The notes under the pieces are model-generated. The model searched no databases. It was not told the origin of the DNA and worked only from the letters and a program-made list of their open reading frames with translations. This document shows, piece by piece, positions 8,288-14,800 of a stretch of DNA of 35,680 nucleotides. Source of the stretch: a virus; the IMG/VR virus record IMGVR_UViG_3300046684_000163, positions 1-35,680 of that record; one strand, 5' to 3'. A program made the translations under genes and the position numbers. Numbering within the stretch: position 1 is the stretch's first letter; each line of letters starts with the position of its first letter.

Positions 8288-8680
8288 CTACCTGATCCCT
8301 ACACGTTCGCCGAAGTGGCCGAGGCGCGCCTCGACCGCTTCCCTTTGCGTTTTGGCCTTGTGACAGTCGCTGTTTAGCGCCTGCAAATTGCAGAAATCGT
8401 CAGTTCCACCCCGTGATTTAGGTATTACGTGGTCAACTTCTGATGCTGCAAGGTGACGACCTTTGCAGTCGTCGCACTGGCACAGGTAGCGGTCACGCTT
8501 AAGGACGGCGGCGGCCTTCTTGCGCCATGCCCAGTCATACCCGCGCTGTTCGGCGGTTCCTCGTTCAGGCTTGGCCCAGCCGCTGGCCAGGTGTAAGTGC
8601 TTGTCGCAGAACCCGCTATTGTCCTGGGTCTTGCCTGGACACATCGGCGCTCGACACGGGCGCTTGGCCTTGGGCGGCAT
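8288..8680 (-). CDS. HNH endonuclease (packaging-associated)
   Basis: A 130-aa protein with the HNH signature LAASEVDHVIPKSRGG TDDFCNLQALNSDCHKAKT: conserved D-H, N and H residues, plus two CxxC pairs (CQCDDC and an N-terminal CRAPMC...C) that probably bind zinc. In HK97-type phages an HNH protein next to the terminase stimulates TerL cleavage at cos. I chose ATG 8680 (MPPKAKRP) because AAGGAG lies about 9 bases before it. The start overlaps the 3' end of the Rz1 gene in another frame. Confidence 0.9.
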   Translation of the reverse strand: MPPKAKRPCRAPMCPGKTQDNSGFCDKHLHLASGWAKPERGTAEQRGYDWAWRKKAAAVLKRDRYLCQCDDCKGRHLAASEVDHVIPKSRGGTDDFCNLQALNSDCHKAKTQREAVEARLGHFGERVGIR

Positions 8681-8936
8681 TGGTCGCAGCTCCTTGCTTC
8701 TGGATGCAGTCGAGTACTTGAGTGGCACAACGGACTAAAGCGTCTTCGGTTTCGTCGAGCGCCCGAGTCCAGTCCTCATTGGGCAGCAGCGGCGGCCGAC
8801 CCGGCAGGCGACACGGCACCAGGCTGCACGACAGCGCCGGCCCGCCAAGCGACGGGGTCGGTGGTTTCGGGTCGTGCGTACCGCAGGCCGAGAGCAGCAG
8901 GGATAAGCTCAGCCAAATAAGCGTTGGTCTTTTCAT
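8616..8936 (-). CDS. Rz1-like outer-membrane spanin lipoprotein
   Basis: A 106-aa lipoprotein with signal peptide MKRPTLIWLSLSLLLSAC and lipobox LLSAC (Cys about residue 18), followed by a proline-rich stretch (PKPPTPSLGGP). This is the usual make-up of Rz1, the outer-membrane half of the two-component spanin. It starts inside the Rz gene in another frame, overlapping it by 161 nt, and its 3' end overlaps the HNH gene. It is longer than lambda Rz1 (60 aa) and has a C-terminal extension with two cysteines. Confidence 0.85.
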   Translation of the reverse strand: MKRPTLIWLSLSLLLSACGTHDPKPPTPSLGGPALSCSLVPCRLPGRPPLLPNEDWTRALDETEDALVRCATQVLDCIQKQGAATNAAQGQAPVSSADVSRQDPGQ

Positions 8937-9207
8937 CGGTGCGCTTCAGCTCGGCCAGGTTTCGATTGAGCTGGGCGGTCTGACCATCCAGCACGGTATT
9001 GATAGAGCGGGTTTGGCGGTCGATCTTGTCGAGCGCTTCACGCAACACCGCCTGACCGTCTAACGCTGTCGCCAGGGCGATCAGTTCGCGGGCCTGACCT
9101 TCGTTCGCCTCGGTCAGCCGCACATTGTCCTGCGACACATGATCGGCGAACCATAACGAACACACCGACACCAGGGCAGCCAAACCCCATGGCAGCAAGG
9201 CGTTCAT
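8776..9207 (-). CDS. Rz-like inner-membrane spanin
   Basis: A 143-aa protein with one N-terminal membrane anchor (LLPWGLAALVSVCSLWFADH) and a periplasmic coiled-coil region (LIALATALDGQAVLREALDK). It pairs with Rz1 to fuse inner and outer membrane at the end of lysis. The start overlaps the stop of the upstream muralytic gene by four bases (ATGA). The C-terminus is alanine-rich and overlaps the Rz1 signal-peptide region in another frame. Confidence 0.87.
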   Translation of the reverse strand: MNALLPWGLAALVSVCSLWFADHVSQDNVRLTEANEGQARELIALATALDGQAVLREALDKIDRQTRSINTVLDGQTAQLNRNLAELKRTDEKTNAYLAELIPAALGLRYARPETTDPVAWRAGAVVQPGAVSPAGSAAAAAQ

Positions 9208-9626
9208 GTCAACGCCCTGCGCACACCCTCATCAATCACTGACGATGGGTACTGATAGTTAGCGTTTTCGTGTTCGATGATGGCCGACACAAAGGCCCGC
9301 AGGACGGGCGGACTGGAGACGTCGATGTCAGCCCCGGGCTTGGCGCCGGGGATCTTCGATTCGACCGAGCGCACATAAGCCGCCGTGTCGTTCTCCTGGC
9401 TCGGAGCCCAGCGACCAATGATCGCCTGGACCGTTTTCAACCCGTGCTTTCGCTGGTAGGTCCGCAGCGTCTTACCCAGGGCACGAATGCCGTTTTCCGG
9501 CGTGTCGAATCGAGCAAACCGCGCCTCGATAGCCGGGTCAGGTTTGAGCTGACCTTGCCACGAGTTCGAAGCGCTGTAGTCGATATTCCCGGGGTTGTTG
9601 TTGCGAATGCCGCGCGGCGTACTCAT
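9204..9626 (-). CDS. Putative peptidoglycan-degrading enzyme (endolysin candidate)
   Basis: A 140-aa protein opening MSTPRGIRNNNPGNIDYS. The RGIRNNNPGNI motif is shared by a family of phage lytic enzymes and virion-associated muramidase-like proteins (often called structural protein P5-like). It lies between the holin and Rz, the slot of the endolysin, and no other lysozyme candidate is present. No signal peptide is visible, so release would depend on the holin. The bond cleaved cannot be read from the sequence. Confidence 0.78.
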   Translation of the reverse strand: MSTPRGIRNNNPGNIDYSASNSWQGQLKPDPAIEARFARFDTPENGIRALGKTLRTYQRKHGLKTVQAIIGRWAPSQENDTAAYVRSVESKIPGAKPGADIDVSSPPVLRAFVSAIIEHENANYQYPSSVIDEGVRRALT

Positions 9627-9946
9627 ACCGAATCCACCTTACGTTCTGCCCAACGCTTGCCGAGCTGCCGAAGCTGCTCAACGCCCAAAATGCCGACAAA
9701 GCCCGACGTGGCGAACGCCCAGCCGATGCTAAAGCCGAACTCTTTCACGGTCAGGCCGACCACCATGACGATGACCGAACCAATCGACGCCTCTAATAGC
9801 TTTCGCCAGACGCTGGCTTCTTTGGCGTCGTACTGAATGCGCAACCAGGCTAGGAGGAACGCGATAGCCATGGCTAAGCCGTTCTCTTTCAGGGCCAGGA
9901 ACACCAGCCCCCAAAAGGTGGGGTCTTTATCAAGCATTTTTCGCAT
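9623..9946 (-). CDS. Holin (lambda S-like)
   Basis: A 107-aa membrane protein with hydrophobic segments around ENGLAMAIAFLLAWLRIQY, ASIGSVIVMVVGLTVKEFGF and IGWAFATSGFVGILGV, consistent with a three-segment class I holin. The N-terminus MRKMLDKD offers two start Met (1 and 4), reminiscent of the dual start of lambda S, which makes holin and antiholin. GGAGG lies 8 bases before the first ATG. It is the first gene of the late operon and overlaps the endolysin start. Confidence 0.88.
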   Translation of the reverse strand: MRKMLDKDPTFWGLVFLALKENGLAMAIAFLLAWLRIQYDAKEASVWRKLLEASIGSVIVMVVGLTVKEFGFSIGWAFATSGFVGILGVEQLRQLGKRWAERKVDSV

Positions 9947-9978
9947 CTCGATATCCTCCCGGCGCTGGGAGCGGGCAT

Positions 9979-10009
9979 AAAAAAACCCCCGACCTGTGAG
10001 GGCCGAGGG
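9979..10009 (-). terminator. Leader terminator just downstream of the late promoter
   Basis: Minus-strand hairpin with CCCTCGGCC and GGTCGGGGG arms, a 6-base loop and seven T. It lies about 50 bases after the predicted late transcription start and 33 bases before the holin ATG. A lambda tR'-like stop that Q would override is the natural reading. Confidence 0.75.
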
Positions 10010-10065
10010 CTAAGGGAATGACTGTGCAGTGCCACCGTGGCCGCAACATCACCACGATGAAGCAA

Positions 10066-10094
10066 ACGATAGGGAAAAGTGCCAGGGCTGTCAA
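10066..10094 (-). promoter_or_regulatory. Predicted late promoter (pR'-like)
   Basis: On the minus strand a consensus -35 TTGACA (10089-10094) is separated by 17 bp from TATCGT (10066-10071). Transcription would start near 10059 and run through the leader terminator into holin and all head and tail genes. Q encoded at 12904-13326 is the likely antiterminator. An imperfect operator-like sequence lies upstream at 10111-10127. Confidence 0.75.
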
Positions 10095-10156
10095 CACGAA
10101 AAGTTGAAATTTTGACAATTCGTGTAAAACCAGCGCACCTGATCAACCCGCTTTCG

Positions 10157-10169
10157 CGTTACCCGTCAC
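10157..10169 (+). repeat. Dispersed 13-mer CGTTACCCGTCAC, copy 3
   Basis: Exact copy covering the stop codon of the 122-aa gene, the first of three copies within 600 bp (10157, 10522, 10740). Confidence 0.85.
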
Positions 10170-10534
10170 AGCGTCGCGGTGGGTATTAACAACTTCCAGG
10201 CGGTCGGGGTATGCAGGCACGCCAGTTCACCTTTAAAGGCTCCACCGCAGCCCGTGGGCAGGGTTTTGCCGCATTGCTTGCATGGGTAGCGCTGGGCGTC
10301 GGCAATCTGCCCTTTAAGCCGGGCGCTGTCTTCCCGCACTAGAGTACATATGTACTCTTCGACGTCGTAAGGCCCATCGAGCCCGCCGCGAATGGTCCGC
10401 GCTTCGTCCAGCATGGCGCGCTCGGCCGGGCTCAACTTGGCGGTGACCTCCTTAATATCCAACTCTTTCAGGCGCGCACGGCGCTTCTGCTGCCGCTGGG
10501 TGCCGGCCTTTTTCGCCCTAGCGTTACCCGTCAC
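10166..10534 (-). CDS. Hypothetical protein with CxxC motif
   Basis: A 122-aa protein I do not recognise. The N-terminal third is very basic (KRRARLKELDIKEVTAKL). The middle (LSPAERAMLDEARTIRG) resembles short helical DNA-binding proteins, and the C-terminus has PCKQCGK, GCGG and ACLH, which could bind a metal. The start is GTG at 10534, overlapping the stop of the next upstream gene by four bases and lying inside a copy of the dispersed 13-mer. Role unknown; it belongs to a three-gene overlapping set (11162 to 10166). Confidence 0.65.
   Translation of the reverse strand: MTGNARAKKAGTQRQQKRRARLKELDIKEVTAKLSPAERAMLDEARTIRGGLDGPYDVEEYICTLVREDSARLKGQIADAQRYPCKQCGKTLPTGCGGAFKGELACLHTPTAWKLLIPTATL
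10522..10534 (+). repeat. Dispersed 13-mer CGTTACCCGTCAC, copy 4
   Basis: Exact copy that includes the GTG start codon of the 122-aa gene (start reads GTG ACG GGT AAC on the minus strand). Confidence 0.85.
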
Positions 10535-10896
10535 GACTCACCCCCGACCATTTCAGCGCGGGTCATATGGCCCAGGTAACAGCAACTCAACAGTACGGCT
10601 GTACCGACTACGCCGGCCGACTTCTTTGCGGCCTCGATCCTGGGCAACGTCACCGCCATATCGTCATAGCCAACATAGACGGACGCCTGACTACTCCCGA
10701 AGGCAAAAGCAAAGGAGTAGTAGTGAAACTTCGACTCGGCGTTACCCGTCACGGCCTCGCTTTCAAGCCCGCGAATCTTGCGGCGAACCTCATTTATCAG
10801 AGCCGTTCGATACTGCCCTGTACTCTGAAAAGTGATCGAATAACTATCATCGCGAATCAGGTGTAACAGCTCGGTCAGCGCCTTAACTTCGCTCAT
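10531..10896 (-). CDS. Hypothetical protein
   Basis: A 121-aa protein without a recognised family. It has a helical N-terminus (EVKALTELLHLIRDD), a central beta-like stretch (KFHYYSFAFAFGSSQASVYV) and a hydrophobic segment near the C-terminus (SAGVVGTAVLLSCCYLGHM) that may touch the membrane. The start ATG 10896 overlaps the stop of the upstream gene by four bases, and its stop overlaps the next GTG start. It is probably co-translated with its neighbours; no function is inferred. Confidence 0.6.
   Translation of the reverse strand: MSEVKALTELLHLIRDDSYSITFQSTGQYRTALINEVRRKIRGLESEAVTGNAESKFHYYSFAFAFGSSQASVYVGYDDMAVTLPRIEAAKKSAGVVGTAVLLSCCYLGHMTRAEMVGGES
10740..10752 (+). repeat. Dispersed 13-mer CGTTACCCGTCAC, copy 5
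   Basis: Exact copy inside the 121-aa hypothetical gene, where it is read on the minus strand as V-T-G-N. Confidence 0.85.
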
Positions 10897-11162
10897 GCTT
10901 GAACCCTCCCTGTGATGCGCTCGCGCCAGGTCAACCGACGCGACTCAGTGACTGTCGACTTCCTCAACACCAGCAGCAAATGACGCAACTGGGTGTATTG
11001 CTCCAGGCGCATCGGACCGGCCTCGATGCACTGGCGCACCTCGGGACGATTGATTTCCGAATCCAGGTTTCGGGCGACATCAACGAAGTATTCCGGCCGG
11101 AAATTCTCGCTCCATTGGTCGTGCCACAGCTCAAGGGTCATGTTCGTTTCAGGGCGTTTCAT
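10893..11162 (-). CDS. Hypothetical small protein downstream of integrase
   Basis: An 89-aa protein, charged and mostly helical, with no recognised motif. Position just after the integrase in the same direction makes an excisionase or recombination-directionality factor conceivable, but no winged-helix pattern is visible, so this is a guess. Start ATG 11162 is preceded by a purine-rich AAGGAGG element about 9 bases upstream; an internal Met (MTLELWHD) is a second possibility. Confidence 0.6.
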   Translation of the reverse strand: MKRPETNMTLELWHDQWSENFRPEYFVDVARNLDSEINRPEVRQCIEAGPMRLEQYTQLRHLLLVLRKSTVTESRRLTWRERITGRVQA

Positions 11163-11192
11163 GGGAATAACTTCCTCCTTAGGGATGAATGA

Positions 11193-12494
11193 TTAAACAG
11201 CGCTGCACGCCTGATGATTCAAGGCGTCCAGGCCTTTCGGCATTTCGGCCTGTCTCGCTTCTGTCTCGGCCTGATAGCCGGTCAATTGGTCGAAGCCTCG
11301 GTCGTTCAGCCAGGTGTTCCAGCACTCCAGTGCGTCGCGCTTCTGCTGCTTTAAGGTGGTGTGGATGTAGGTCGCACTGATGCCGGGCAGTTGGTGGTTC
11401 AACAGAAACTCACCGACTTGAAACTCGACGCCGAGGTCAGCCCAACAGGTGCGCGCCACCTTTCTCAGGTCGTGACTGGTCCACTCGCCAGACCCTAAAG
11501 GTTTGAACAGTTGGTCGGCTTGTTTGGGATTGATTGGCTGGCCGTTACGCGCGGGGAACAGGTACGCCCCGACATAGCTGGCGGCTTTTTGCTGGTCACG
11601 ATAAGCGCGCAGGAAGTGGCAGATTTGATTGGTTAAAGGGACGACCAACTCTTGCCGGGTTTTCGCCTCAGCCGCTGGAATGAACCACTCCCCGTCTTCA
11701 AGGTTGATGTTTTTCCACTTGGCCAGGCGGGTTTCACCGATGCGCGTGCCATGGGCCAGCATCATCACCGCCAGGGCCACCGAGGCCGGCAGTTCGTCTT
11801 TGAGGCTGATCAGATGGGCCAACACACCGCGCAGTTGATCCGGGCGAATCGCCCCGGGTTTGGCTTCGATACTGGCGGCAATGAAGTCGGGGAAGGTGAA
11901 GCCGGCCAGCGGGTTGACGCTGATCAATTTCAGTTTGGTGGCTTGTTTGAAGGCGCCCATCAGCACGCCGAACACCTGACGCACGTAGGCCAGTGAGTAG
12001 CCTTCCTGTAGCGGCCAGATCAACTTTTCATCCAGGCGCGACTGATTCATGTCGGCCAACTGCTCACCGGCCAAGCGCGGCCGTAAGTGGCACTTGATCA
12101 CCGAACGAATGGCGTCTTTACGTTTGGTCGACTTGTTGCGGTCGCGCTTGTTGCGGTCCAGATACCACGTCAGCAGCTCGCCCACGGTCTGCCAGCCATC
12201 GACGGCTACTGATGCGGATGGATCAATGGCCAGGCGCTGGAGGACCTTGGGCAGCGCTTCCATAAAGGCCGAGGTGTCCAGGGCGGGCCAGTTGGCGATT
12301 TTGCTGTACGGGTTAGGGTTGCCCTTGTGGTAGGTGACCACGTACCAACTGCCCGACTTGCGCGAGGCGTGGTAACGAAACAGGACGGGGCGGCGGGTGT
12401 CGCGCAGTTGTTTGACGGTGGGGTCAGCGGCGTGGCGCTTGATGGCGGCGTCTGACAGCGCAACGCTGACAGTGCCTGTATCGGCTTGAGGCAT
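11193..12494 (-). CDS. int: Tyrosine recombinase / phage integrase
   Basis: A 433-aa site-specific recombinase. The catalytic set is visible: Arg251 in HGTRIGETR, a Lys candidate near 279, His341-x-x-Arg344 in HDLRK, His367 in LLNHQ and Tyr376 in ATYIH. The core-binding helical domain covers about residues 100-200. The N-terminus (VKQLRDTRRPVLFRYHASRK) resembles the arm-binding part of P4-type integrases. AAGGAG lies 8 bases before ATG 12494. In a genome that also carries a replicon and par genes it could integrate the phage or resolve multimers; the sequence does not say which. Confidence 0.93.
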   Translation of the reverse strand: MPQADTGTVSVALSDAAIKRHAADPTVKQLRDTRRPVLFRYHASRKSGSWYVVTYHKGNPNPYSKIANWPALDTSAFMEALPKVLQRLAIDPSASVAVDGWQTVGELLTWYLDRNKRDRNKSTKRKDAIRSVIKCHLRPRLAGEQLADMNQSRLDEKLIWPLQEGYSLAYVRQVFGVLMGAFKQATKLKLISVNPLAGFTFPDFIAASIEAKPGAIRPDQLRGVLAHLISLKDELPASVALAVMMLAHGTRIGETRLAKWKNINLEDGEWFIPAAEAKTRQELVVPLTNQICHFLRAYRDQQKAASYVGAYLFPARNGQPINPKQADQLFKPLGSGEWTSHDLRKVARTCWADLGVEFQVGEFLLNHQLPGISATYIHTTLKQQKRDALECWNTWLNDRGFDQLTGYQAETEARQAEMPKGLDALNHQACSAV

Positions 12495-12515
12495 TGGCCT
12501 GGCTCCTTGGGTAAG

Positions 12516-12549
12516 GCGACCAGGCCCGCGTGTTAGGTGGCCTGGTCGC
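12516..12549. repeat. 11-bp inverted repeat upstream of integrase
   Basis: GCGACCAGGCC and its reverse complement are separated by 12 bases, just before the integrase ribosome-binding site. No T-run follows on either strand, so an operator, recombinase arm site or mRNA hairpin is more likely than a terminator. Confidence 0.6.
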
Positions 12550-12617
12550 GGATCAGGCGCAGGGCTCCCCTACCCATCCAGTTGACGGGCACACAGCGGG
12601 GACGGACTGCGCGCGGA

Positions 12618-12656
12618 TTCATTCGTTAATTCGTTATTTAGTTAATTCGTGATAAG
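12618..12656. repeat. TTCGTTAA-type repeat block A
   Basis: About four copies of ATTCGTTA/TAGTTAAT spaced roughly 8 bases apart, between the 81-aa gene (stop 12662) and the integrase start. The same octamers flank parA and precede four accessory genes. Confidence 0.75.
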
Positions 12657-12661
12657 TCGAA

Positions 12662-12907
12662 TCAGTCGCGCCAGGTGCGCGGCGGCGTGATCTTGTTGCG
12701 CAGCTCGATGGCCTTGCGCACGATTTGGTAATGCTCAGCGGTCTTTTCGGCAGTCGGCCCCGGCATCGCCAGGTAGTCGGTCAGGACCAACACGAAGGCG
12801 CGTAGCTCTTTGGTGTGCTCGATCAGTTCCAGGGCCGGTTTAAAGTCTTCTTGGCCAACGTACGGGCCGAAGTAGTCCTCTACCTTTTGCAGGGCTTGGG
12901 GGGTCAT
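12662..12907 (-). CDS. Hypothetical protein after Q
   Basis: An 81-aa helical protein starting MTPQALQKVEDYFGPYVGQE. No recognised domain. It starts within the stop of the Q gene (ATGA), so translation is probably coupled and it may be part of the early delayed operon (14631 to 12662). A block of 8-bp repeats follows its stop. Confidence 0.65.
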   Translation of the reverse strand: MTPQALQKVEDYFGPYVGQEDFKPALELIEHTKELRAFVLVLTDYLAMPGPTAEKTAEHYQIVRKAIELRNKITPPRTWRD

Positions 12908-13326
12908 GGGGTTAACCTCAGTTGGGTAGCAAGGGTTTCGCGCGCCTCGGCCAGGCGGCGCATGTAGGTGCGGCGACTGATGCCCAGGGCGTGGGCTTTC
13001 TGATACTGGTCAAGGCCGGCCGGGTCGTAGTCGACAATTTTCCGGCGGTCGGCCACTTGGTAATCGGCGGCGCCGTACTCCAGACGCAGCACATCGGCGC
13101 GCATCGGGTCGGTGGTGAACATCGACAACACCACCGCTTCAATGGCCCATTCAATGCCGTCGACCGGCATGCCGCCGCCTGGGCCGCCGCTGCCAAAAAA
13201 CAGTTCGCCTTTGTTGTCGATCAGCTTGGCCAGCATCGAGCGACCACCGGACACCGCCCCACCGGGCAGACTCCAGCGCGCCCAAAGCTCTAGGCCCGCA
13301 TCGAGGTCGGTCTTACGTCTGGCCAT
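12904..13326 (-). CDS. Q-like late antitermination protein
   Basis: A 140-aa protein resembling the Phage_antitermQ family (PF06530, as in phages 933W and 82). The LELWARW opening (about residues 11-17) corresponds to the family's LERWGAW, followed by a Ser/Gly-rich segment and a C-terminal helix-turn-helix (YQKAHALGISRRTYMRRLAE). It would bind near the late promoter (10066-10094) and modify RNA polymerase to read through the leader terminator at 9979-10009. Position at the end of the early operon is that of lambda Q. Confidence 0.75.
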   Translation of the reverse strand: MARRKTDLDAGLELWARWSLPGGAVSGGRSMLAKLIDNKGELFFGSGGPGGGMPVDGIEWAIEAVVLSMFTTDPMRADVLRLEYGAADYQVADRRKIVDYDPAGLDQYQKAHALGISRRTYMRRLAEARETLATQLRLTP

Positions 13327-13337
13327 AGGGCGGCGCC

Positions 13338-13793
13338 TTACGCGTCGGCCAGCGCGTCAATCACTGCCGCGCACAGCGGAGCGATGTCGCGAAGGCGCGG
13401 CAACACCAGCTCAGACAAGGCGTCGAGCGGGGCCAGGACGTGGCGGAAACTGTCGCCCTTGGCGGTGACATTAAAATCCCCTGGGCGATTGACCACGCGA
13501 TCAGACGGCGTGCCGTACACATGCCAGATGGCGCCGCCCTGGGCGCGCACCACGGCGGCTTCCTCTTCGGTCAGGCAATGCACGATCACCAGGCCGCCGG
13601 CCGGGTTTTTGACGCGTGGATCTTGGGCGGTGTCCAGGGCGTCGCGCAAAATCATCGAGCGCCGAAGCGGCCGGTTAACCCCTGGACTGGTGACCGCAAA
13701 CGCGGCCAGTGACTCTTTTCCCGACTCAATCAGTCGATCCGCAATCGCGATACGCTCGGCGTCAGTGCCGCCAGACAGTGCAATCAATAACAA
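13338..13793 (-). CDS. Degenerate P-loop (dNMP kinase-like) protein
   Basis: A 151-aa protein whose start LLIALSGGTDAERIAIADRL resembles the phosphate-binding loop region of nucleotide kinases. The usual GxxxxGK[ST] is broken: the lysine is missing. Later segments (VIVHCLTEEEAAVVRAQGGA followed by IWHVYGTPS) look like the strand and lid of T4-type deoxynucleotide kinases. It is probably an inactive or repurposed relative; catalytic activity seems unlikely. Start TTG at 13793, chosen because GAGGGG lies about 6 bases upstream. Confidence 0.6.
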   Translation of the reverse strand: MLLIALSGGTDAERIAIADRLIESGKESLAAFAVTSPGVNRPLRRSMILRDALDTAQDPRVKNPAGGLVIVHCLTEEEAAVVRAQGGAIWHVYGTPSDRVVNRPGDFNVTAKGDSFRHVLAPLDALSELVLPRLRDIAPLCAAVIDALADA

Positions 13794-13814
13794 GGTGTTC
13801 CCCTCGGCCTGCCG

Positions 13815-14381
13815 TCAGCGGCGGGCGCGTTCAATTTTGGTATTGCGCACAGTCTTCAAAAATTCATGCAAAGCGGTCGGGCTGGGGGCCGTGTTCGCCT
13901 TACGGGCCAGCTCTATGGCCAGCTCCATTTCTTCAATCGTCACGTTCGTGGCGCACCATCGACGGAACAAATCTTGGGTATACGGGTCTTTCCCTAGCAG
14001 CGGCGGCATGCTCAGCTCGATTTCGAACCAGCGGCGCCACTGCTCGGCGATCTTCGGCAGCTCCAACGGCGGCAGGAAATCGGCGAAGGTGGCCAGCGTG
14101 ATGCGTAACGGCGCGCCGGGTTCGTCGGCCTGCTCTTGGGACAGCCAGCCGTCTTGGCTCAAGTAGTCGAGCAGCACGGCGACGTCATGCGGGCCGGCCT
14201 GCAGGGCGTCCACCCAGTCGCTGACCGGCAGCTCGATCACCCCGGCCTCACGCGACGGACTGGCGGCGAACAGCTCCAGCAGCTTGATCAGGCGGGCGAA
14301 GCCGGCCACGCCAAAGCGCTGCTCGACCTTGAGAACGATCGGCAGCGCGGAGAAGTTGGACGGCAGATTAAGCGACGGCAT
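13815..14381 (-). CDS. Winged-helix replication-type protein
   Basis: A 188-aa protein in the position of a lambda O-like replication gene, directly after cro. Residues about 10-60 (VLKVEQRFGVAGFARLIKLL followed by a Pro/Val-rich strand and WVDALQAG) look like the winged-helix domain found at the N-terminus of phage replication initiators, with LLDYLSQDGWL continuing the wing. No helicase-loader gene follows. Whether it drives lytic replication or helps RepA is not visible. The start overlaps the cro end by 14 bases. Confidence 0.55.
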   Translation of the reverse strand: MPSLNLPSNFSALPIVLKVEQRFGVAGFARLIKLLELFAASPSREAGVIELPVSDWVDALQAGPHDVAVLLDYLSQDGWLSQEQADEPGAPLRITLATFADFLPPLELPKIAEQWRRWFEIELSMPPLLGKDPYTQDLFRRWCATNVTIEEMELAIELARKANTAPSPTALHEFLKTVRNTKIERARR

Positions 14382-14631
14382 GTTGGCCGCCGGCTTTGAA
14401 CAGCTTGATGGCGAACGGCGTGTAGATGCCGTTCCAATCCACGGCGCCTTTGGACTTCAACACGATGTTCGCGCCGGCGGTGAAGGACGGGATGCGTTCT
14501 TGGCGATACCACGACGACACGGTGCGTGGCTTTTCGCCCAGTAGACTGGCCACGGCGTGCAGACCCGCTAGGCTCAGCTTGCCCGCAGGCTCTACGCCAC
14601 CGATGTTTTCAATCCACTTGTTCAGTTCCAC
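14368..14631 (-). CDS. Cro-like regulator
   Basis: An 87-aa protein with a helix-turn-helix around LAGLHAVASLLGEKPRTVSS (residues about 21-40) and WYRQERIPSF as recognition-helix continuation. It is transcribed divergently from the CI-like gene, the classic cro slot, and would repress early and repressor promoters through the operators between them. The start is GTG at 14631 (AAGGAC about 9 bases upstream). Its promoter -35 TTGAGA (14686-14691), 18-bp spacer and TAGACT (14662-14667) abut operator 1. Confidence 0.75.
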   Translation of the reverse strand: MELNKWIENIGGVEPAGKLSLAGLHAVASLLGEKPRTVSSWYRQERIPSFTAGANIVLKSKGAVDWNGIYTPFAIKLFKAGGQHAVA

Positions 14632-14645
14632 GAATAGACGTCCTT

Positions 14646-14662
14646 TTACACGAATGGTGTAA
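14646..14662. promoter_or_regulatory. Operator O1, perfect TTACAC-N5-GTGTAA
   Basis: A 17-bp inverted repeat with centre GAATG, lying on the predicted start point of the early (cro) promoter and 15 bases before the cro GTG. Arms are perfectly complementary. Confidence 0.8.
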
Positions 14663-14691
14663 GTCTATTTCGACTGCCTCCCATTTCTCAA
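14662..14691 (-). promoter_or_regulatory. Predicted early promoter for cro operon (pR-like)
   Basis: TTGAGA (14686-14691), 18-bp spacer, TAGACT (14662-14667) on the minus strand. Operator O1 touches the -10 element, so repressor bound there would block initiation. Confidence 0.6.
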
Positions 14692-14708
14692 GCTTTTTTT
14701 GGCGGTAT

Positions 14709-14725
14709 CTACACTTAAAGTGTAT
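14709..14725. promoter_or_regulatory. Operator O2, CTACAC-N5-GTGTAT
   Basis: Same 17-bp architecture and N5 centre (TTAAA) as O1, 63 bp away, six helical turns. It lies upstream of a GATAAT/TAATAT -10 candidate near 14743-14750 for the repressor gene, so it could mediate autoregulation. Confidence 0.75.
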
Positions 14726-14800
14726 ATTTCCTCAAGTTAAAGATAATATTCAACAATTGCCAAGGCGTGAAACCTCACGGCGCCCTATGAGAGATTGCGC

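Noticed and set aside
9930-10118. 62-codon minus-strand frame with a hydrophobic start, toxin-like at first glance
   Set aside because: It starts with TTG inside the promoter region, runs through the -35/-10 elements and the leader terminator, and overlaps the holin start; promoter and terminator explain the sequence better.
11193-12494. Protelomerase (linear plasmid-prophage as in N15)
   Set aside because: The recombinase is 433 aa with an ordinary integrase layout, protelomerases are clearly longer, and no 40-60 bp telomere palindrome was found; the 22-bp palindrome at 24823 is too short.
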